From Synechococcales cyanobacterium PMM_0082 (GTDB taxonomy: Bacteria > Cyanobacteriota > Cyanobacteriia > Pseudanabaenales > Pseudanabaenaceae), in NCBI GenBank assembly GCA_949127865.1, contig CASBQR010000074.1, positions 1 to 35,938 on the forward strand: DNA of 35,938 bases, written 5' to 3'. Under the pieces are notes generated by a model. That model was not told the DNA's origin. It made no database searches and saw only the letters and a program-made list of their open reading frames with translations. The translations under genes were made by a program, and so were the position numbers. Shown piece by piece: positions 18,307-26,594 of the stretch. The stretch's first letter is position 1, and each line of letters starts with the position of its first letter.

Positions 18307-21300
18307 ATGACTATTGATGCTGATATTCGGGATCAGGCTTACCAGTTCTTCATCCAAGAAGCACCTGAACTTTTATACGTAATCGAGACAGAGTTAGTAA
18401 ACCTGGTCGAAGGACGTAGTACAAATAAAATCCACAACATGATGCGCGCAGCCCATTCCCTCAAAGGTGGCGCAGCTAGTGTGGGACTCCCAGTTATTAG
18501 CCAACTGTCCCATCGCCTTGAGGACTTTTTCAAGACCCTACACCATGAAGAGCTAGTCATTGATCACGAGCTTGAAGGTCTATTTCTAGAAGCCTTTGAC
18601 CTGCTCCGCCTCAGCCTCAATCAGCAGATCGATACAGGTAATATTGATCCAGACCACATTGCTGAAGTTGCCGCCCCGATTTTAACTAATATTGAAACCA
18701 AACTTGGTGACTTTTTAGGTTCAGAAACCGAACTTCCTAATTCCATTGATTTAGGTGTAGATATTGCCCTATCAATTTTTGAAGTCGATATTGCTGAAGG
18801 CTTAGAAAACCTCAGAAATGTTTTGGATCATCCCCAAGAACATATCGTCGCTGGAGAATTAAGAGCGCAAGCAGAAGTGTTTAGTGGCATTTCTGAACTC
18901 TTAAATATGCCAGGTTTAGCAGCGATCGCCCATGCTACTATTGCTGCCCTTGATGCTAATCCTAGTATGGTTACAGAGATAGCTCACTATGCGATCCAAG
19001 ACTTTGAGGCAGCTCGTCAAGGGGTAATTGCGGGCGATCGCACCCAAGGCGGAAAACCATCGGCACAATTATTGGAACTAGGTACCTCTCAAGAATTAGC
19101 AACCGATTTTAGTGATTTAGATGATTTATTTGGCGATCGCCCACAGGATTTAGACTTCATATTCGCCGATCCCGTCGCTGCTCTACCCCCAGAACCTGAC
19201 CAATTAAGCGATGAATTCGATCTAGATGATTTATTAGGCGACATACCTACGAATGATATTAGGGAAGAATTAACCGAAGAAGTAGAACTTGAAAAATCCT
19301 TCAATTTAGCTGATATTTTTGAAGTAGAAGTACCCGATTCAGACCTTGATGATGTCTTTGAGAATGACATATTACTGGATTTAGATGATATTTTCACAGA
19401 AAAAGAAACTTCAGATGAGAGCTTCCTAGAAGAAGATCATGAAAATCTTCCCCTTGGCTTTGATGATGTATTTGGAGATGGTGATTTACTAGATTTAGAT
19501 AATGTATTTGGGCAAGAAGAGTCGATAGAGGAGATTGGGCAAACGCCAGATAGCGAAAATCTCCCCATTGGCTTTGATGATGTGTTTGGCGGTGAAGAAA
19601 TTGATGCAGATCAGAGTTTCTCTCTCGATGATGTCTTTGGTGGGATGACTCTCCCCGCAAACTTAGTTGAAATCACCGTTGACGATACCATTGTTCAGGA
19701 TTTCCCCATAGTCGCCAAACAAGTTACAGAAGCAAGTGTCGAATTAGCAGAACTACCAGAGCAAATCCTCAAATCTGAAGTAATTATACCTGCCAAATTT
19801 GCTAAATATACTTCTCCTGCACCTATATCTTCGCCAACAGCAGAGTCGCAGCTTTCCGTTCGGATTAATATTGATCGCCTAGAGCAGATGAATAACTTAG
19901 TAGGTGAACTCGTAATTAACCGCAATGTGCTTTCTCTGCAAAATGAGCAACTCCAAGAAATTGTGCTAGAACTGCTCCGTCGTTTTCATAAATTTAAGAA
20001 TATTTCAAATCGCCTACGGACTTTGGCTGATCAAACTGCGGCTTCTAGCGATCGCTCTATCACTACCACTACAAGGAATTCCAGCTATGCCCAAACCACG
20101 GATTTTGACTCTTTGGAACTAGATACCTACGGGGAACTATACACCGTCATGCAATCGGCGCTAGAGGACTTAGCCCAAATTGAGGAAACCGTAGAAGATG
20201 TAACACTGCTTTCAACCCAATCTACCCAAACCCTAGAGGATCAACGCCAAACTGTGACAAGGCTCCGAGATGATCTACGGTGGGCAAGAATGCTACCTCT
20301 CAGTGAAGTCTTAAATCGCTTCCCCCGCAATATTCGAGATCTGTCTAGTAAATATAAAAAACCAGTGGATCTGAAACTCAGTGGAACAGGCGTACTGGTG
20401 GATAAAGCCATCCTTGAAAAATTATACGATCCCCTCCAACATCTCCTGCGAAATGCCTTTGACCATGGGATCGAATCTACTTCTGCCCGCCTAGAACAAC
20501 AAAAAACCGAACGGGGACAAATTGAAATTCGTGCCTATTATCAAGGTAGCCAAACCCTAATTGAAGTGCGGGATGATGGACAGGGTATTAACTTAGAGCA
20601 GATTCGGCGTAAGGCTATTAGTCAATCTCTAATTACGAGAGATCAACAACTTACAGACTCGGAATTACTAGATGTGATGTTTCAACCAGGATTTTCTACC
20701 GCCGACCAAGTTAGTGAGCTGTCAGGTAGGGGTGTGGGTCTAGATGTGGTGCGATCGCAAATTCAAGCATTAAAAGGTTCTGTATCCGTAGCATTTACCC
20801 AAGGGCAAGGTACGACTTTTACCCTCAAGATTCCCCTAACTTTGAGTATTACTAATTTACTAATTTGTGTAGTTGGTACCAATGTCTTGGCGATCGCCTC
20901 TAGTAGCATCGAAAAAATTGTTGTTCCCCTAGCGTCCCAAGTTAAAAAGTTTGAGGGTCAGAGATTGCTCGACGATATTATTCCCATTCGCCACCTTTCC
21001 GAGTTCTTAAACTACCAATGCCCTTTACCAGAAAGTTTGCCTAATACCAGTTTGGTGTCTGTCCCGACTCCCGCCGATTGGGCATTACCCCTATTGCTAA
21101 TTCGGCGCAATCAAGATCTAGTTGCCCTCGAAATTGATCGCATTATCACCGAGCAGGAACTAGCAATTAAACCTCTAGGAGCAGGGATCGCCCCGCCTAC
21201 ATTTATTTACGGTTGCACAATCTTGGGTGATGGCAGTTTAATTCCAATCATTGATAGCCAAGAAATTTTAGGTCAAGTAAATCGACCAGAAGCGATCGCC

Positions 21301-21711
21301 CCAATTACCCAAACTCAAGCAGCAACCTTACTAATTGTCGATGATTCCATTGCCCTGCGCCAAACCCTCGCCCTTACTTTACAAAAAGCAGGTTTTAGAG
21401 TTTTACAGGCAAAAGATGGACTAGAGGCGATCGAGCAACTAGAAAAAAACTCGACAATTCAACTGGTAATTTGTGATGTGGAAATGCCTAATATGAATGG
21501 TTTTGAGTTCTTAACCCATCGTCGTCAAAATTCTAATCTCAATCGAGTACCTGTAGTCATGCTGACCTCGCGCAGTAGTGACAAACACCGACGCTTGGCT
21601 ATGCACCTTGGGGCTTCATCCTACTTCACTAAACCATATCTAGAGCGAGACTTTATTGCAGCCATTAAAGATACTTTGATTCCTCAAGCTGCCTTTAGTT
21701 TGAGTTCTTGA
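18307..21711 (+). CDS. cheA: Hybrid chemotaxis histidine kinase CheA with C-terminal receiver (PilL/PixL/TaxAY type)
   Basis: A 1134-residue CheA. The Hpt domain (about 1-120) has the phosphoacceptor His in MMRAAHSLKGGAASVG. A second Hpt-like helical stretch precedes an acidic linker (about 270-446) with some ten DLDDVFG-type motifs. The dimerisation helices start at VRINIDRLEQMNNLVGELVI. The kinase domain shows the N box HLLRNAFDHGIE, G1 VRDDGQGIN and G2 SGRGVGLDVVRS. The CheW-like domain follows (TLSITNLLICVVGTNVLAIA), and the C-terminal receiver carries LLIVDDSIALRQ, phosphoacceptor LVICDVEMPNMNGFE, MLTSRSS and YFTKPYL. No classical P2 regulator-binding domain is evident. It should phosphorylate its own receiver and the two separate regulators. 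Confidence 0.95.
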   Translation: MTIDADIRDQAYQFFIQEAPELLYVIETELVNLVEGRSTNKIHNMMRAAHSLKGGAASVGLPVISQLSHRLEDFFKTLHHEELVIDHELEGLFLEAFDLLRLSLNQQIDTGNIDPDHIAEVAAPILTNIETKLGDFLGSETELPNSIDLGVDIALSIFEVDIAEGLENLRNVLDHPQEHIVAGELRAQAEVFSGISELLNMPGLAAIAHATIAALDANPSMVTEIAHYAIQDFEAARQGVIAGDRTQGGKPSAQLLELGTSQELATDFSDLDDLFGDRPQDLDFIFADPVAALPPEPDQLSDEFDLDDLLGDIPTNDIREELTEEVELEKSFNLADIFEVEVPDSDLDDVFENDILLDLDDIFTEKETSDESFLEEDHENLPLGFDDVFGDGDLLDLDNVFGQEESIEEIGQTPDSENLPIGFDDVFGGEEIDADQSFSLDDVFGGMTLPANLVEITVDDTIVQDFPIVAKQVTEASVELAELPEQILKSEVIIPAKFAKYTSPAPISSPTAESQLSVRINIDRLEQMNNLVGELVINRNVLSLQNEQLQEIVLELLRRFHKFKNISNRLRTLADQTAASSDRSITTTTRNSSYAQTTDFDSLELDTYGELYTVMQSALEDLAQIEETVEDVTLLSTQSTQTLEDQRQTVTRLRDDLRWARMLPLSEVLNRFPRNIRDLSSKYKKPVDLKLSGTGVLVDKAILEKLYDPLQHLLRNAFDHGIESTSARLEQQKTERGQIEIRAYYQGSQTLIEVRDDGQGINLEQIRRKAISQSLITRDQQLTDSELLDVMFQPGFSTADQVSELSGRGVGLDVVRSQIQALKGSVSVAFTQGQGTTFTLKIPLTLSITNLLICVVGTNVLAIASSSIEKIVVPLASQVKKFEGQRLLDDIIPIRHLSEFLNYQCPLPESLPNTSLVSVPTPADWALPLLLIRRNQDLVALEIDRIITEQELAIKPLGAGIAPPTFIYGCTILGDGSLIPIIDSQEILGQVNRPEAIAPITQTQAATLLIVDDSIALRQTLALTLQKAGFRVLQAKDGLEAIEQLEKNSTIQLVICDVEMPNMNGFEFLTHRRQNSNLNRVPVVMLTSRSSDKHRRLAMHLGASSYFTKPYLERDFIAAIKDTLIPQAAFSLSS
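19114..19644 (+). repeat. Array of DLDDVFG-like motifs in the CheA linker
   Basis: Codons 270-446 of cheA encode about ten copies of a short acidic-hydrophobic motif: DLDDLFG, DLDFIFA, DLDDLLG, NLADIFE, DLDDVFE, DLDDIFT, GFDDVFG, DLDNVFG, GFDDVFG and SLDDVFG, spaced by 10-35 residues of acidic, low-complexity sequence. The units differ at DNA level, so they are kept by selection on protein rather than being a recent tandem expansion. Confidence 0.85.
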
Positions 21712-21756
21712 TATTCCCCTTGCTTTAGTCGCTGATATTACGAACAAGTTAAGTGT

Positions 21757-21854
21757 CCCTCATCCCCAAAACCCTGCTCACCACCTGGGAGAATCGGAGT
21801 AAGTCCGTTTTTCTTGTTCCCTCTCTCCTTCTGGCAGAGGGCTAGGGTGAGGGG
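21757..21854 (+). repeat. Palindromic interspersed repeat, copy 2
   Basis: This starts CCCTCATCCCC and ends CTAGGGTGAGGGG, with inner blocks CTGGGAGAA and CCCTCTCTCC in the same order and orientation as copy 1 at 7334-7415. The ends can pair into a long imperfect hairpin. It lies between the converging cheA and the 21866 gene, where it could also act as a bidirectional transcription barrier. Confidence 0.65.
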
Positions 21855-21865
21855 CGTAAAGTTAG

Positions 21866-23170
21866 CTATTGGGAGTTGGCTTCTAGCTGATCAAACTTAT
21901 TCTTGGCAAACAGTCTTAATTTTTGAGCTTTAGGATAACTGGTTGTCTCTTTTTCAACTTTATCTAAATCATTGATAATGGCTTGAAGCTGAGAAATAGT
22001 GCGATTACGATCAAAAGATTTAATGTCATTGGGAGTACTTGCCAAGAGGGTTTCGATCCGATTTTGAGCGCTCTCCAAAGCAACAGCCGCATTTTGTTCA
22101 GCCTTTCTCTGTACTGTAATCTGCCCTTTAATTGCCGTATATTCAGCTATAAGTTTTCGGGCTTCAGCATATCCATTCAAGTCTTGGGGGGAGATTTGAT
22201 TGAGGTCGTCAATTGCTATTTGCCATAACTTTTCAATTTCTTGCCATTTATCGACAGTGTGTGGGGGATTTTGTCCAATTAAAGTTGCTTGCCTTGAAAA
22301 CTGTTGAGCAGAGGAAATTAAGGTGTTTACTTTCTCGGTATTCGCAGCTAATCCTACGACTTCATTGAATTCTCGTTCATAACTATTTAACTTTTGTTGG
22401 GCGCTCTTTCCTGCCCAAGTGCGATCGGGGATTTCCTCCATTTTATCGAGGGTTGATCGCCACAACCTTGCTGCTGCTTGCTTGTCGGTCGGACTGGCGG
22501 CTTGTTGATATGCTGTTTTCGCAGTTATAAGTTCCTGTTCTCCCATAACAAGTAAAGATTGGGCATTCTTTTCCTGAAACACCTTTGCTTCTAGTCGTCC
22601 TACCTGTTCCCGAATTTGTTGAAACCGATATCGAGAAAATCGCCAACCATATCCGCCATAATCAATCCATTCATCCACAGAATTTAATGGAATAGCATCG
22701 AGACTGTCTTTCCCTTCTTTTAGTTTTTGCGCTCCTTGTTCAATATCAGAGGCGCTTGTAGGTCGTTCAATTAACTGTTCAGCTTGTTCAATCAGTTCAA
22801 GCGATCGCTTAAAATTATTCTCAATATTAATCTGACTCGGCAACAATAAAAAAGGCACAGTTCTGGAGACGGGCTGGCGGATCGCAGGGTAGGGTAAATT
22901 TATGATGTAGAGAACGGCTGATGGAATGCCAACTAGAAGAGATAGTGAGATCAGTTTGCCCATCCACTTCGGTTTTAATTTTGGCTGATTTGATTTTAGC
23001 TGAGATTGCTTTTGAACCAGAAGAGCCTCCTGTTTTAATTGCGTTTCCAGTTGGATTAATTGTGATTTAGGATCTGATTTTTGAGGTGGCAAAGAACCTA
23101 AATTGACAGGAGGAGGAGTTGGAGAACTCTTTGGACGGATACGATTCAACAGATTTACTAATATGCCCAT
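21866..23170 (-). CDS. Conserved-looking membrane-anchored helical protein, function unknown
   Basis: A 434-residue protein with one clear membrane segment near residues 70-90 (LISLSLLVGIPSAVLYIINL) after a Pro/Gln/Lys-rich cytosolic leader. A long, largely helical C-terminal domain follows. The C-terminal part has repeated helical stretches rich in Ala, Gln and Glu (QELITAKTAYQQAASPTDKQ), without heptads strong enough to call a single coiled coil. I do not recognise a named family. The J-domain/TPR gene lies 20 bp upstream on the same strand, so the two are probably co-transcribed and may act together at the membrane. Confidence 0.78.
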   Translation of the reverse strand: MGILVNLLNRIRPKSSPTPPPVNLGSLPPQKSDPKSQLIQLETQLKQEALLVQKQSQLKSNQPKLKPKWMGKLISLSLLVGIPSAVLYIINLPYPAIRQPVSRTVPFLLLPSQINIENNFKRSLELIEQAEQLIERPTSASDIEQGAQKLKEGKDSLDAIPLNSVDEWIDYGGYGWRFSRYRFQQIREQVGRLEAKVFQEKNAQSLLVMGEQELITAKTAYQQAASPTDKQAAARLWRSTLDKMEEIPDRTWAGKSAQQKLNSYEREFNEVVGLAANTEKVNTLISSAQQFSRQATLIGQNPPHTVDKWQEIEKLWQIAIDDLNQISPQDLNGYAEARKLIAEYTAIKGQITVQRKAEQNAAVALESAQNRIETLLASTPNDIKSFDRNRTISQLQAIINDLDKVEKETTSYPKAQKLRLFAKNKFDQLEANSQ

Positions 23171-23190
23171 AAAAGCAAGAATTTTAAGAT

Positions 23191-24051
23191 TTACTTTTTA
23201 CCCCAACCAAAGAATCCACCTTTTTTCTCCACTTTTTTGGTCGGCTGAGGTGGAGAAGTCATTTGTTTTATATATTTCAAAGCAGTGGGTTCTTTGGGAT
23301 CGAGTTTTAAGGCTTTTTGGAAACTATTTTTTGCCATGATCGTGACGTTTTGATTCAGATAAACTACTCCTAGTTGAGCAAAGAGGGATGCATTATCTGG
23401 ATCGAGTTTTTCACCATTTTTTAATTCTTTCAGGGCTTCTGACCATTGTTTTTTGTTAATAAAAACTTCTGCCATCTGTAAATTGCGATAGGCAGGAGAA
23501 ACCTTGGGAAGCTCAACGGTTGGCGGCGAGAAGTTTGTGAAATTATCCAGAAAGTCTAGTTCTTGGGTCATCACATAAACTAAATTTAATTCACTTAGAT
23601 CGGCAATACGGTCTAGAACCAGATCTAAGGAGTCATATTGATGGTTAGCAATTTCCTCAAAGTATTTAACGTAGGTATTTTCGTGAGAATATTTAAGCAG
23701 TTTTTTAGCTAATTCACATTGAAGATCGGGGGTATCACCTTTGAATTTTAGTCTTTGCCCCAATAATCTTAAGGTGGCAAGGTGTTCTTTCCGATCGTGA
23801 TCGCTATACAAAACCTTATAGGCGGGGTTTACCAATTTGGCTAAATACTTTTCTGCTAGATCAGTTTCGGCAGCACCAGCATTAGCATGGGCAAGATCGG
23901 GATGTAAAAGCCGAGCTAGTTGCAGGTATCTATTGCGGAATTTTTCCCCATCCATAGTAGTTAGGGGCAGTCCTAAAACAGCATAATGATCGGTGACCTT
24001 ATGGGTATAAAGTCCTCTATTGATTTTGAATAATCGTATTTGCTTAAACAC
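23191..24051 (-). CDS. J-domain protein with C-terminal TPR repeats
   Basis: A 286-residue protein. A J domain spans roughly residues 17-85 (HYAVLGLPLTT, RNRYLQLARLLHPDLAHANA) with an intact HPD motif, so it could stimulate DnaK ATPase. The C-terminal third holds TPR-like repeats (NLQMAEVFINKKQWSEALKE, ASLFAQLGVVYLNQN, AKNSFQKALKLDPKEPTALK) and ends in a basic aromatic tail (GGFFGWGKK). The start is GTG 24051, preceded by AAGGGG at a good distance. Proteins of this type probably target Hsp70 to particular clients through the TPRs. The neighbouring membrane protein is an attractive but unproven partner. Confidence 0.85.
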   Translation of the reverse strand: MFKQIRLFKINRGLYTHKVTDHYAVLGLPLTTMDGEKFRNRYLQLARLLHPDLAHANAGAAETDLAEKYLAKLVNPAYKVLYSDHDRKEHLATLRLLGQRLKFKGDTPDLQCELAKKLLKYSHENTYVKYFEEIANHQYDSLDLVLDRIADLSELNLVYVMTQELDFLDNFTNFSPPTVELPKVSPAYRNLQMAEVFINKKQWSEALKELKNGEKLDPDNASLFAQLGVVYLNQNVTIMAKNSFQKALKLDPKEPTALKYIKQMTSPPQPTKKVEKKGGFFGWGKK

Positions 24052-24139
24052 TGGTTTTCCCCTTGAGCCTTACTTTAAGTTTACCTATTTATCAATGTGA
24101 ATTAAGCGTGATCTTTTTTAGGATAATATAATCAATCAC

Positions 24140-25408
24140 TTATGCTAGATTATTCCACCGCTCTGCTGCAGTAGCGATCGCTTCATTAGTATTTTTTTGT
24201 TTGAGCATAGACACCTGTAACTCTTCATAGATAATTTTACGCAGATTTTCCAGATTTTTAACAGGAGGAATCAATACTTCTGATTGTTTGAGTTGAGAAG
24301 CACTGACAATTCGGGCTTTGGTATAGGTGGGTGCATCCTTGGGTAGTTCCGTGAAAAAGGGATCGGCAGCAGCTTTAATTGTGGAAGGTAGAGAGTTTTC
24401 AACCTTAGAAAAACTAAGTTGATTGGCATCATTAGTCAAAAAAGTCGCAAATTTTAGAGCTAAGTCTGGAGATGGTGAACTTTTAGGCACAACTACATTC
24501 ATCACTGCGGCACTTTTTTTGCCTGTGTCCCCAGAAATCTGCACAGAAACATCAGAAACTTTGGCAATATCGGGAGCATTTTGGGCGACTATCTTTAAAA
24601 ATTGGGGACCAGTAATTAAAACTGCCAATTCTCCTGCTTGATAGAGTTCGATTGCTTTGCGATGTCCTTCAGTTAAAATTTCACGGGGAATTAATTGCTG
24701 ATCAAATAAATTTACCCAATAGTTAAAGGCATTTTTGCCTGCATCGGTATTAAAAGCGGCTTTGCCATCTGGGGTTAATAATTCCATCCCCATTTGCACC
24801 ATAGATTCTAGTACCTGAGTGCCATCCATCGTCAGCATAAAGGCATATTTACCAGTTTTAGCTTTGATCTGCTCAGCGGCGATCGCTAATTGAGCGTAGG
24901 TTTGGGGCGGCTCCTTTAATCCTGCTTTAGCAAATAGATTACGGTTATAAATAGTTACATCGGTAGATACATACCAAGGCAGCCCAAAGGTCGTAGTTCC
25001 CAGTTGATTGGCTTTCCAAATATTCGGAAAATATAGTGCCTGCTCTTCGCTCGAAATTGCCGCTTGCATATCCACAAGGGCATTTTTTTCGGCTAACTTT
25101 GTGGCAAATTGGGGATTGAGGTTGGCGACGTCGGGGGCAGTACCAGAGGCGATCGCACTTAAAATCTTTTGTTCCATATCTGCCCAAGGTATATCTACCC
25201 ATTCCACGATCGCCTGTGGGTTGATCTCCGTAAATTTAGCAATTAATGCCGTCATGTAATCATTAAAAGTCGGCTTTAGCTGCATTGTCCAAAAGACAAT
25301 CTTGGTCTTGTCTGATGAGACTTGACTGGTTTGACTACTGGCACAGGCTCCTAACCAAAATAGCGGGAGAGTTTGAATAATGTGGCGGCGTGACCATCTC
25401 ATGGGCAT
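24140..25408 (-). CDS. Extracellular solute-binding lipoprotein (ABC sugar transporter type)
   Basis: A solute-binding protein of about 422 residues of the family 1 (maltose/sn-glycerol-phosphate) type. The N-terminus MPMRWSRRHIIQTLPLFWLG runs into a lipobox (LGAC), so it is probably a lipoprotein exported through Sec or Tat (the twin Arg in SRRH is suggestive only). Family features are IVFWTMQLKP, the hinge-lined NLNPQFATKLAEKNALVDMQ, FGLPWYVSTDVTIYNRNLF and the ALKFATFLTN region near the end. The track start is GTG 25429, but ATGs at 25408 and 25402 give a better signal peptide; I chose 25408. No permease or ATPase gene lies beside it, so it must work with components encoded elsewhere. Confidence 0.88.
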   Translation of the reverse strand: MPMRWSRRHIIQTLPLFWLGACASSQTSQVSSDKTKIVFWTMQLKPTFNDYMTALIAKFTEINPQAIVEWVDIPWADMEQKILSAIASGTAPDVANLNPQFATKLAEKNALVDMQAAISSEEQALYFPNIWKANQLGTTTFGLPWYVSTDVTIYNRNLFAKAGLKEPPQTYAQLAIAAEQIKAKTGKYAFMLTMDGTQVLESMVQMGMELLTPDGKAAFNTDAGKNAFNYWVNLFDQQLIPREILTEGHRKAIELYQAGELAVLITGPQFLKIVAQNAPDIAKVSDVSVQISGDTGKKSAAVMNVVVPKSSPSPDLALKFATFLTNDANQLSFSKVENSLPSTIKAAADPFFTELPKDAPTYTKARIVSASQLKQSEVLIPPVKNLENLRKIIYEELQVSMLKQKNTNEAIATAAERWNNLA

Positions 25409-25410
25409 AG

Positions 25411-25546
25411 TGTAGAAAAATTTGGACACAAATAACTAAACCAATGTTACATCCAGTCTGGATGATGTCAACTTTTAAGGGTTTTGAACACCCTAATGCT
25501 CCGAGTTTACAACCCATCAAGTTCATAAATATTTTAAAGCAGTATT
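25411..25546. other. Intergenic stretch with no recognised gene
   Basis: Between the solute-binding protein start and the mutS2-like fragment. It must hold the promoter of the solute-binding protein gene. Translations on both strands give no family I recognise; in particular I could not see a displaced Smr domain on the minus strand here. Confidence 0.4.
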
Positions 25547-25616
25547 TTTTAAGTTCACGCTCATTTTTATTTGCCCTATTTATACGGAAAATTTACCAGA
25601 ACTATTGGGAAGAGAT
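25547..25616 (-). pseudogene. Decayed 70-bp copy of the mutS2 3' end
   Basis: This aligns without gaps to 26613-26682, the last codons of mutS2, with 7 mismatches in 70 positions, about 90% identity. On the minus strand it reads LPNSSGKFSV, stop, IGQIKMSVNL, against LPNSSGEFSVRLGQMKMSVNL in the intact gene. An in-frame TAA shows it is not part of a functional gene. It lies in the same orientation as mutS2, about 1.07 kb away. Confidence 0.85.
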
Positions 25617-25853
25617 GGCAAACTCTGCTAAGGCTTTGACTGCGGGTGGAATGATAGCGATCGCTGAACATGATTTATTTCAAAGATTTAGAGCATTAAC
25701 TAAAGGTAAAATCACTTTTCGACGATGTTAATGGCAGATCGGATTGTGGTTTTAGAACAGGGAAGTTATGGAAGTTGGCGCTCATTGAGAATTAATAGCG
25801 TTAAATGGTTTGTATCATCAGATGCTTATTTTGTAAGCTGCTAATTATCTGAT
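25617..25853 (+). pseudogene. Frameshifted C-terminal remnant of an ABC exporter ATPase
   Basis: Reading across frames gives the end of an ABCB-type exporter nucleotide-binding domain. AIAEHDLFQRFRALTKGK follows the usual D-loop position. Then HFSTMLMADRIVVLEQGS appears in the next frame, equivalent to the H-loop segment SHRFSTVRMADRIVVLE. Then VMEVGAH, a stop and ELIALNGLYHQML give the C-terminal helix region. At least two frameshifts and one stop are present and everything upstream is missing. The ORF track call 25444..25731 is a chance fusion of this remnant with the mutS2-like fragment. Confidence 0.8.
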
Positions 25854-25858
25854 TTAGA

Positions 25859-26209
25859 CTAAAGTCTTGCGAATCTAATTTGATGTTCGGTTATGACTAT
25901 ATATCTATCTGGTAGTTGTTCTAAATGGCTATTTAAAAGTTTAGATAAAACAGCAATTTTATTGGAAGAACGCTCATCAGAAAGTCTCATTAAAACTATG
26001 CCTCTATGCGATCGCTTGTCACGATAAATTTTTTCACCAAAGTCTTTATCATTTGTAATTAACACCCAATTTTCAGAAAATGCTTTTTGAAGCACTAAAT
26101 CATCGGATATACCTCTTGCTTCATCATAAACAGAGAATACCTCATATCCTTGACCATGAAGCCATTGAGCAACTCTGGTGCCAGTACTTTCATCAACTAA
26201 AAATCGCAT
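25859..26209 (-). CDS. DUF5615 PIN-like protein, probable toxin
   Basis: A 116-residue PIN-like domain protein. It starts MRFLVDESTGTRVAQWL with the first acidic residue of the PIN active site, followed by SDDLVLQKAFSENWVLITND and KDFGEKI carrying further acidic residues. The pattern is that of DUF5615, a Mut7-C/PIN-like family found next to DUF433 proteins. By analogy it is a probable ribonuclease toxin. Its ATG directly abuts the antitoxin TAG stop (TAGATG), so translation is coupled. All key acidic residues look intact, so it may be active. Confidence 0.88.
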   Translation of the reverse strand: MRFLVDESTGTRVAQWLHGQGYEVFSVYDEARGISDDLVLQKAFSENWVLITNDKDFGEKIYRDKRSHRGIVLMRLSDERSSNKIAVLSKLLNSHLEQLPDRYIVITEHQIRFARL

Positions 26210-26443
26210 CTAAGCTGTTTCTTGTAAGGGAATGAAAGAAGTTTCCTGAAGAAACCTTGCAGCAAATAGTAAGCAAGCCCTGATGTCTTCTTCCGTTAGC
26301 CCCTCATACTCATCCAGAATATCGGCAACACTGGCACCATTTCCCAAAAGTTTTAAGATATACTCAACGGTCAATCTTGTGCCTCGAATGACTGGCTTAC
26401 CAACCATAATGTTGGGGTTAGTGACAATGTGTTGGAGGATCAT
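26210..26443 (-). CDS. DUF433 protein, probable antitoxin
   Basis: A 77-residue DUF433 protein: ITNPN-like start (IVTNPNIMVGKPVIRGTRLT), then VEYILKLLGNGASVADILDE and YEGLTEEDIRACLLFAARFL, a helix-turn-helix-like fold. DUF433 genes typically precede DUF5615 PIN-like toxins, as here. The start ATG 26443 has GGAG at a good distance. A TATAAT box lies about 30 bp upstream. As antitoxin it would be expected to bind the toxin and possibly autoregulate the operon. Confidence 0.88.
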   Translation of the reverse strand: MILQHIVTNPNIMVGKPVIRGTRLTVEYILKLLGNGASVADILDEYEGLTEEDIRACLLFAARFLQETSFIPLQETA

Positions 26444-26471
26444 GTTTGAACTCCTATAGCTAATAGATAAA

Positions 26472-26500
26472 ATTATATAGCAGTACTAATTCTTTTGTGG
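26472..26500 (-). promoter_or_regulatory. Probable promoter of the DUF433/DUF5615 pair
   Basis: On the minus strand a perfect TATAAT (26472-26477) lies about 28 bp before the antitoxin ATG. No good -35 TTGACA is visible at the usual spacing. Confidence 0.35.
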
Positions 26501-26594
26501 AATAGTTATGTACTGACTACTGCTAGGTATGATTGCATAAATAGCTTTTTTAAGATATGAGATAGACAATATCTTATCTCAAGCATTTTGACAT

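Noticed and set aside
19089-19397. Ser/Lys-rich minus-strand ORF opposite the CheA linker
   Set aside because: It is the antisense reading of the repeated acidic Asp/Leu codons.
25411-25546. A displaced Smr domain of mutS2
   Set aside because: Minus-strand translations after the duplicated mutS2 end show early stops and no clear Smr motif.
25444-25731. ORF of 95 aa on the plus strand
   Set aside because: Its middle is the antisense of a decayed mutS2 fragment and its end is a frameshifted ABC exporter remnant, so it is a chance fusion rather than a gene.
26552-26582. Overlapping hairpins (AAGATAT...ATATCTT and TGAGATA...TATCTCA) after mutS2
   Set aside because: No T-tract follows on either strand in terminator position, and AT-rich stems of this size are expected by chance. 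Not strong enough to call.
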